Below are positions 57,468-64,000 of a DNA stretch of 64,000 nucleotides, piece by piece. The DNA is from Henricia sp. BOLD:AAB3569. Lineage: Eukaryota; Echinodermata; Asteroidea; Spinulosida; Echinasteridae. The DNA is taken from contig JBBELK010000481.1 in NCBI GenBank assembly GCA_037783545.1, positions 1 to 64,000 of the forward strand, in the 5' to 3' direction. The position numbers and the translations under genes were made by a program. Position 1 is the stretch's first letter, and each line of letters starts with the position of its first letter. The notes below the pieces were generated by a model that made no database searches, was not told the origin of the DNA, and worked only from the letters and a program-made list of their open reading frames with translations.

Positions 57468-60010
57468 TTGCGCACTTGTCCTAAAAAATTGACAGACTTT
57501 CGCCGGGAAATGACAGAGAAATTTCAGAGTTTAGGAAAAAAAAGGGGTTGGCGCTTCCTGGATGCTCCCGCAACCTGTGGCTGTCTGTACACACCTCTTT
57601 GGTGTACTCCTGACTCGTGGATGCTCCCGCAACCTGTAGCTGTCTGTACACACCTATTTGGTGTACTCCTGACTCGTGCGCATGCTCAGTCCTTCGGACT
57701 GTCGTTGACACGGCCCAGTTTGGGACGGGATTTTGGTCAAAGTGTGGTCCAAACGTCGGCAAATTTGGAGGTCGAATAATTTTCCAACGAACTTCAAATT
57801 TTGCATGCTCCAAAGACTCTATATTGCGCACTTGTCCTAAAAAAATTACAGACTTTCGCCGGGAAATGACAGAGAAATTTCAGAGTTTAGGAAAAAAAGG
57901 GGTTGGCGCTTCCTGGATGCTCCCGCAACCTGTGGCTGTTTGTACACACCTCTTTGGTGTACTCCTGACTCGTGCGCATGCTCAGTCCTTCGGACTGTCG
58001 TTGACACGGCCCAGTTTGGGACGCGATTTTGGTCAAAGTGTGGTCCAAACGTCGGCAAATTTGGAGGTCGAAAAATTTTCCGACGAACTTCATATTTTGC
58101 ATGCTCCAAAGACTCTATATTGCGCACTTGTCCTAAAAAATTGACAGACTTTCGCCGGGAAATGGCAGAGAAATTTCAGAGTTTAGGGAAAAAAAGGGGT
58201 TGGCGCTTCCTGGATGCTCCTGCAACCTGTGGCTGTCTGTACACACCTCTTTGGTGTACTCCTGACTCGTGCGCATGCTCAGTTCTTCGGACTGTCGTTG
58301 ACACGGCCCAGTTTGGGACGGGATTTTGGTCAAAGTGTGGTCCAAACGTCGGCAAATTTGGAGGTCGAAAAATTTTCCGACGAACTTCAAATTTTGCATG
58401 CTCCAAAGACTCTATATTGCGCACTTGTCCTAAAAAATTGACAGACTTTCGCCGGGAAATGACAGAGACATTTCAGAGTTTAGGAAAAAAGGGGTTGGCG
58501 CTTCCTGGATGCTCCCGCAACCTGTGGCTGTCTGTACACACCTCTTTGGTGTACTCCTGACTCGTGCGCATGCTCAGTCCTTCGGACTGTCGTTGACACG
58601 GCCCAGTTTGGGACGGGATTTTGGTCAAAGTGTGGTCCAAACGTCGGCAAATTTGGAGGTCGAAAAATTTTCCGACGAACTTCAAATTTTGCATGCTCCA
58701 AAGACTCTATATTGCGCACTTGTCCTAAGAAATTGACAGACTTTCGCCGGGAAATGGCAGAGAAATTTCAGAGTTTAGGAAAAAAAGGGGTTGGCGCTTC
58801 CTGGATGCTCCCGCAACCTGTGGCTGTCTGTACACACCTCTTTGGTGTACTCCTGACTCGTGCGCATGCTCAGTCCTTCGGACTGTCGTTGAAACGGCCC
58901 AGTTTGGGACGGGATTTTGGTCAAAGTGTGGTCCAAACGTCGGCAAATTTGGAGGTCGAAAAATTTTTCGACGAACTTCAAATTTTGCATGCTCCAAAGA
59001 CTCTATATTGCGCACTTGTCCTAAAAAATTGACAGACTTTCGCCGGGAAATGACAGAGAAATTTCAGAGTTTAGGAAAAAAAAGGGGTTGGCGCTTCCTG
59101 GATGCTCCCGCAACCTGTGGCTGTCTGTACACACCTCTTTGGTGTACTCCTGACTCGTGGATGCTCCCGCAACCTGTAGCTGTCTGTACACACCTATTTG
59201 GTGTACTCCTGACTCGTGCGCATGCTCAGTCCTTCGGACTGTCGTTGACACGGCCCAGTTTGGGACGGGATTTTGGTCAAAGTGTGGTCCAAACGTCGGC
59301 AAATTTGGAGGTCGAATAATTTTCCAACGAACTTCAAATTTTGCATGCTCCAAAGACTCTATATTGCGCACTTGTCCTAAAAAAATTACAGACTTTCGCC
59401 GGGAAATGACAGAGAAATTTCAGAGTTTAGGAAAAAAAGGGGTTGGCGCTTCCTGGATGCTCCCGCAACCTGTGGCTGTTTGTACACACCTCTTTGGTGT
59501 ACTCCTGACTCGTGCGCATGCTCAGTCCTTCGGACTGTCGTTGACACGGCCCAGTTTGGGACGCGATTTTGGTCAAAGTGTGGTCCAAACGTCGGCAAAT
59601 TTGGAGGTCGAAAAATTTTCCGACGAACTTCATATTTTGCATGCTCCAAAGACTCTATATTGCGCACTTGTCCTAAAAAATTGACAGACTTTCGCCGGGA
59701 AATGGCAGAGAAATTTCAGAGTTTAGGGGAAAAAAGCGGTTGGCGCTTCCTGGATGCTCCTGCAACCTGTGGCTGTCTGTACACACCTCTTTGGTGTACT
59801 CCTGACTCATGCGCATGCTCAGTTCTTCGGACTGTCGTTGACACGGCCCAGTTTGGGACGGGATTTTGGTCAAAGTGTGGTCCAAACGTCGGCAAATTTG
59901 GAGGTCGAAAAATTTTCCGACGAACTTCAAATTTTGCATGCTCCAAAGACTCTATATTGCGCACTTGTCCTAAAAAATTGACAGACTTTCGCCGGGAAAT
60001 GACAGAGACA
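57468..60010 (+). repeat. Higher-order repeat: two 1540-bp units with a 59-bp partial duplication
   Basis: The block from 57468 recurs at 59008 (offset 1540). Each copy carries the same 59-bp internal duplication (the second GGATGCTCCCGC lies directly after GACTCGTG, at 57619 and 59159), plus TGTAGCTG, CCTATTTGG, GTCGAATAATTTTCCAACG and TCCTGCAACC. Confidence 0.87.
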
Positions 60011-60012
60011 TT

Positions 60013-62972
60013 TCAGAGTTTAGGAAAAAAGGGGTTGGCGCTTCCTGGATGCTCCCGCAACCTGTGGCTGTCTGTACACACCTCTTTGGTGTACTCCTGA
60101 CTCGTGCGCATGCTCAGTCCTTCGGACTGTCGTTGACACGGCCCAGTTTGGGACGGGATTTTGGTCAAAGTGTGGTCCAAACGTCGGCAAATGTGGAGGT
60201 CGAAAAAATTTCCAACGAACTTCAAATTTTGCATGCTCCAAAGACTCTATATTGCGCACTTGTCCTAAAAAATTGACAGACTTTCGCCGGGAAATGACAG
60301 AGAAATTTCAGAGTTTAGGAAAAAAACGGGTTGGCGCTTCCTAGATACTCCCGCAACCTGTGGCTGTCTGTACACACCTCTTTGGTGTACTCCTGACTCG
60401 TGCGCATGCTCAGTCCTTCGGACTGTCGTTGACACGGCCCAGTTTGGGACGGGATTTTGGTCAAAGTGTGGTCCAAACGTCGGCAAATTTGGAGGTCGAA
60501 AAATTTTCCGACGAACTTTAAATTTTGCATGCTCCAAAGACTCTATATTGCGCACTTGTCCTAAGAAATTGACAGACTTTCGCCGGGAAATGGCAGAGAA
60601 ATTTCAGAGTTTAGGAAAAAAAGGGGTTGGCGCTTCCTGGATGCTCCCGCAACCTGTGGCTGTCTGTACACACCTCTTTGGTGTACTCCTGACTCGTGCG
60701 CATGCTCAGTCCTTCGGACTGTCGTTGACACGGCCCAGTTTGGGACGGGATTTTGGTCAAAGTGTGGTCCAAACGTCGGCAAATTTGGAGGTCGAAAAAT
60801 TTTTCGACGAACTTCAAATTTTGCATGCTCCAAAGACTCTATATTGCGCACTTGTCCTAAAAAATTGACAGACTTTCGCCGGGAAATGACAGAGAAATTT
60901 CAGAGTTTAGGAAAAAAAGGGGTTGGCGCTTCCTGGATGCTCCCGCAACCTGTGGCTGTCTGTACACACCTCTTTGGTGTACTCCTGACTCGTGCGCATG
61001 CTCAGTCCTTCGGACTGTCGTTGACACGGCCCAGTTTGGGACGGGATTTTGGTCAAAGTGTGGTCCAAACGTCGGCAAATTTGGAGGTCGAAACATTTTC
61101 CGACGAACTTCAAATTTTGCATGCTCCAAAGACTCTATATTGCGCACTTGTCCTAAAAAAATTACAGACTTTCGGCGGGAAATGGCAGAGAAATTTCAGA
61201 GTTTAGGGAAAAAAAGGGGTTGGCGCTTCCTGGATGCTCCCGCAACCTGTGGCTGTCTGTACACACCTCTTTGGTGTACTCCTGACTCGTGCGCATGCTC
61301 AGTCCTTCGGACTGTCGTTGACACGGCCCAGTTTGGGACGGGATTTTGGTCAAAGTGTGGTCCAAACGTCGGCAAATTTGGAGGTCGAAAAATTTTCCGA
61401 CGAACTTCAAATTTTGCATGCTCCAAAGACTCTATATTGCGCACTTGTCCTAAAAAATTGACAGACTTTCGCCGGGAAATGACAGAGACATTTCAGAGTT
61501 TAGGAAAAAAGGGGTTGGCGCTTCCTGGATGCTCCCGCAACCTGTGGCTGTCTGTACACACCTCTTTGGTGTACTCCTGACTCGTGCGCATGCTCAGTCC
61601 TTCGGACTGTCGTTGACACGGCCCAGTTTGGGACGGGATTTTGGTCAAAGTGTGGTCCAAACGTCGGCAAATTTGGAGGTCGAAAAAATTTCCAACGAAC
61701 TTCAAATTTTGCATGCTCCAAAGACTCTATATTGCGCACTTGTCCTAAAAAATTGACAGACTTTCGCCGGGAAATGACAGAGAAATTTCAGAGTTTAGGA
61801 AAAAAACGGGTTGGCGCTTCCTAGATACTCCCGCAACCTGTGGCTGTCTGTACACACCTCTTTGGTGTACTCCTGACTCGTGCGCATGCTCAGTCCTTCG
61901 GACTGTCGTTGACACGGCCCAGTTTGGGACGGGATTTTGGTCAAAGTGTGGTCCAAACGTCGGCAAATTTGGAGGTCGAAAAATTTTCCGACGAACTTTA
62001 AATTTTGCATGCTCCAAAGACTCTATATTGCGCACTTGTCCTAAGAAATTGACAGACTTTCGCCGGGAAATGGCAGAGAAATTTCAGAGTTTAGGAAAAA
62101 AAGGGGTTGGCGCTTCCTGGATGCTCCCGCAACCTGTGGCTGTCTGTACACACCTCTTTGGTGTACTCCTGACTCGTGCGCATGCTCAGTCCTTCGGACT
62201 GTCGTTGACACGGCCCAGTTTGGGACGGGATTTTGGTCAAAGTGTGGTCCAAACGTCGGCAAATTTGGAGGTCGAAAAATTTTTCGACGAACTTCAAATT
62301 TTGCATGCTCCAAAGACTCTATATTGCGCACTTGTCCTAAAAAATTGACAGACTTTCGCCGGGAAATGACAGAGAAATTTCAGAGTTTAGGAAAAAAAGG
62401 GGTTGGCGCTTCCTGGATGCTCCCGCAACCTGTGGCTGTCTGTACACACCTCTTTGGTGTACTCCTGACTCGTGCGCATGCTCAGTCCTTCGGACTGTCG
62501 TTGACACGGCCCAGTTTGGGACGGGATTTTGGTCAAAGTGTGGTCCAAACGTCGGCAAATTTGGAGGTCGAAACATTTTCCGACGAACTTCAAATTTTGC
62601 ATGCTCCAAAGACTCTATATTGCGCACTTGTCCTAAAAAAATTACAGACTTTCGGCGGGAAATGGCAGAGAAATTTCAGAGTTTAGGGAAAAAAAGGGGT
62701 TGGCGCTTCCTGGATGCTCCCGCAACCTGTGGCTGTCTGTACACACCTCTTTGGTGTACTCCTGACTCGTGCGCATGCTCAGTCCTTCGGACTGTCGTTG
62801 ACACGGCCCAGTTTGGGACGGGATTTTGGTCAAAGTGTGGTCCAAACGTCGGCAAATTTGGAGGTCGAAAAATTTTCCGACGAACTTCAAATTTTGCATG
62901 CTCCAAAGACTCTATATTGCGCACTTGTCCTAAAAAATTGACAGACTTTCGCCGGGAAATGACAGAGACATT
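60013..62972 (+). repeat. Higher-order repeat: two 1480-bp pentamers
   Basis: Five monomers starting at 60013 recur at 61493. Markers are GAGACATTTC, CGAAAAAATTTCCAACG, AAAAAACGGG with CCTAGATACTCCC, CTTTAAATTTTGC, CCTAAGAAATTG, GTCGAAACATTTTCC and TTTCGGCGGG. Confidence 0.87.
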
Positions 62973-64000
62973 TCAGAGTTTAGGAAAAAAGGGGTTGGCG
63001 CTTCCTGGATGCTCCCGCAACCTGTGGCTGTCTGTACACACCTCTTTGGTGTACTCCTGACTCGTGCGCATGCTCAGTCCTTCGGACTGTCGTTGACACG
63101 GCCCAGTTTGGGACGGGATTTTGGTCAAAGTGTGGTCCAAACGTCGGCAAATTTGGAGGTCGAAAAATTTTCCGACGAACTTCAAATTTTGCATGCTCCA
63201 AAGACTCTATATTGCGCACTTGTCCTAAAAAATTGACAGACTTTCGCCGGGAAATGGCAGAGAAATTTCAGAGTTTAGGAAAAAAAGGGGTTGGCGCTTC
63301 CTGGATGCTCCCGCAACCTGTGGCTGTCTGTACACACCTCTTTGGTGTACTCCTGACTCGTGCGCATGCTCAGTCCTTCGGACTGTCGTTGACACGGCCC
63401 AGTTTGGGACGGGATTTTGGTCAAAGTGTGGTCCAAACGTCGGCAAATTTGGAGGTCGAAAAATGTTCCGACGAACTTCAAATTGTGCATGCTCCAAAGA
63501 CTCTATATTGCGCACTTGTCCTAAAAAATTTGCAGACTTTCGCCGGGAAATGACAGAGAAATTTCAGAGTTTAGGAAAAAAAGGGGTTGGCGCTTCCTGG
63601 ATGCTCCCGCAACCTGTGGCTGTTTGTACACACCTCTTTGGTGTACTCCTGACTCGTGCGCATGCTCAGTCCTTCGGACTGTCGTTGACACGGCCCAGTT
63701 TGGGACGCGATTTTGGTCAAAGTGTGGTCCAAACGTCGGCAAATTTGGAGGTCGAAAAATTTTCCGACGAACTTCATATTTTGCATGCTCCAAAGACTCT
63801 ATATTGCGCACTTGTCCTAAAAAATTGACAGACTTTCGCCGGGAAATGGCAGAGAAATTTCAGAGTTTAGGAAAAAAAGGGGTTGGCGCTTCCTGGATGC
63901 TCCCGCAACCTGTGGCTGTCTGTACACACCTCTTTGGTGTACTCCTGACTCGTGCGCATGCTCAGTCCTTCGGACTGTCGTTGACACGGCCCAGTTTGGG

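Larger units (their letters stand above)
37788..64000 (+). repeat. Right satellite array, same ~296-bp monomer
   Basis: This continues the same array beyond the transposon, with about 88 monomers (estimate) in the same orientation and register, and runs off the window end. It starts in mid-monomer at GTCAAAGTG, the second copy of the target duplication. A subfamily two bases shorter in the GCTTCC-GGATGC segment (ordinary copies read GCTTCCTGGATGC) is frequent here, for example near 42110, 43660, 44540, 49865 and 52830. It also occurs just left of the insertion, near 26560, 29293 and 30180, so the two sides were one array. The 280-bp deletion monomers of the left array were not seen on this side. 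Confidence 0.97.

Noticed and set aside
1-64000. CRISPR array
   Set aside because: The repeats are contiguous 296-bp units without unique spacers, and the window is eukaryotic.

Overview
The window is almost entirely one tandem satellite array. Its unit is about 295-296 bp, and a single 6.6-kb DNA transposon interrupts it. The organism is a eukaryote: the only convincing gene is split by a 674-bp GT-AG intron and encodes a RecQ-type helicase of a kind that, as far as I know, is multiplied in many invertebrate genomes. The AT-rich insert contains ACATGTACATGT-type motifs and several small inverted-repeat (MITE-like) elements, which suits a marine invertebrate such as a cnidarian, echinoderm or amphioxus-like animal. 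The species cannot be fixed from the sequence.

Layout. (1) 1-31195: left satellite array, about 105 monomers head to tail in one orientation. (2) 31196-37787: a 6592-bp element bounded by 115-bp terminal inverted repeats that are identical base for base, and by a 9-bp target duplication (GTCAAAGTG at 31187-31195 and 37788-37796). Its one recognisable gene is on the minus strand: exon 1 at 37480-36990, exon 2 at 36315-35016, a 596-residue RecQ-like helicase. The other half of the element (31311-35015) has no convincing coding sequence and carries several nested hairpin or MITE-like elements. (3) 37788-64000: right satellite array, about 88 monomers, in the same orientation and the same register.

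The array is organised in local higher-order repeats: blocks of 2 to 11 monomers copied exactly or nearly so (592, 888/889, 1185, 1477-1480, 1540, 2363, 2431, 2632, 3025, 3207 and 3618 bp, and a long-range 7758-bp shift). One block runs straight through the insertion site: removing the element and one copy of the 9-bp duplication restores a normal monomer in register with its paralogues. The transposon therefore entered an existing array, and the identical TIRs suggest it did so recently.

The observation most worth pursuing is a structurally intact, spliced RecQ-type helicase gene carried as the only visible gene of a TIR/TSD-bounded transposon, with no transposase recognisable in the element. 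Either this is a non-autonomous element that captured a helicase gene, or the helicase belongs to a transposon lineage whose mobilising protein lies elsewhere or is not recognisable by eye.

The many open reading frames inside the satellite run in several frames on both strands and drift out of frame from one monomer to the next. I do not annotate them as genes.
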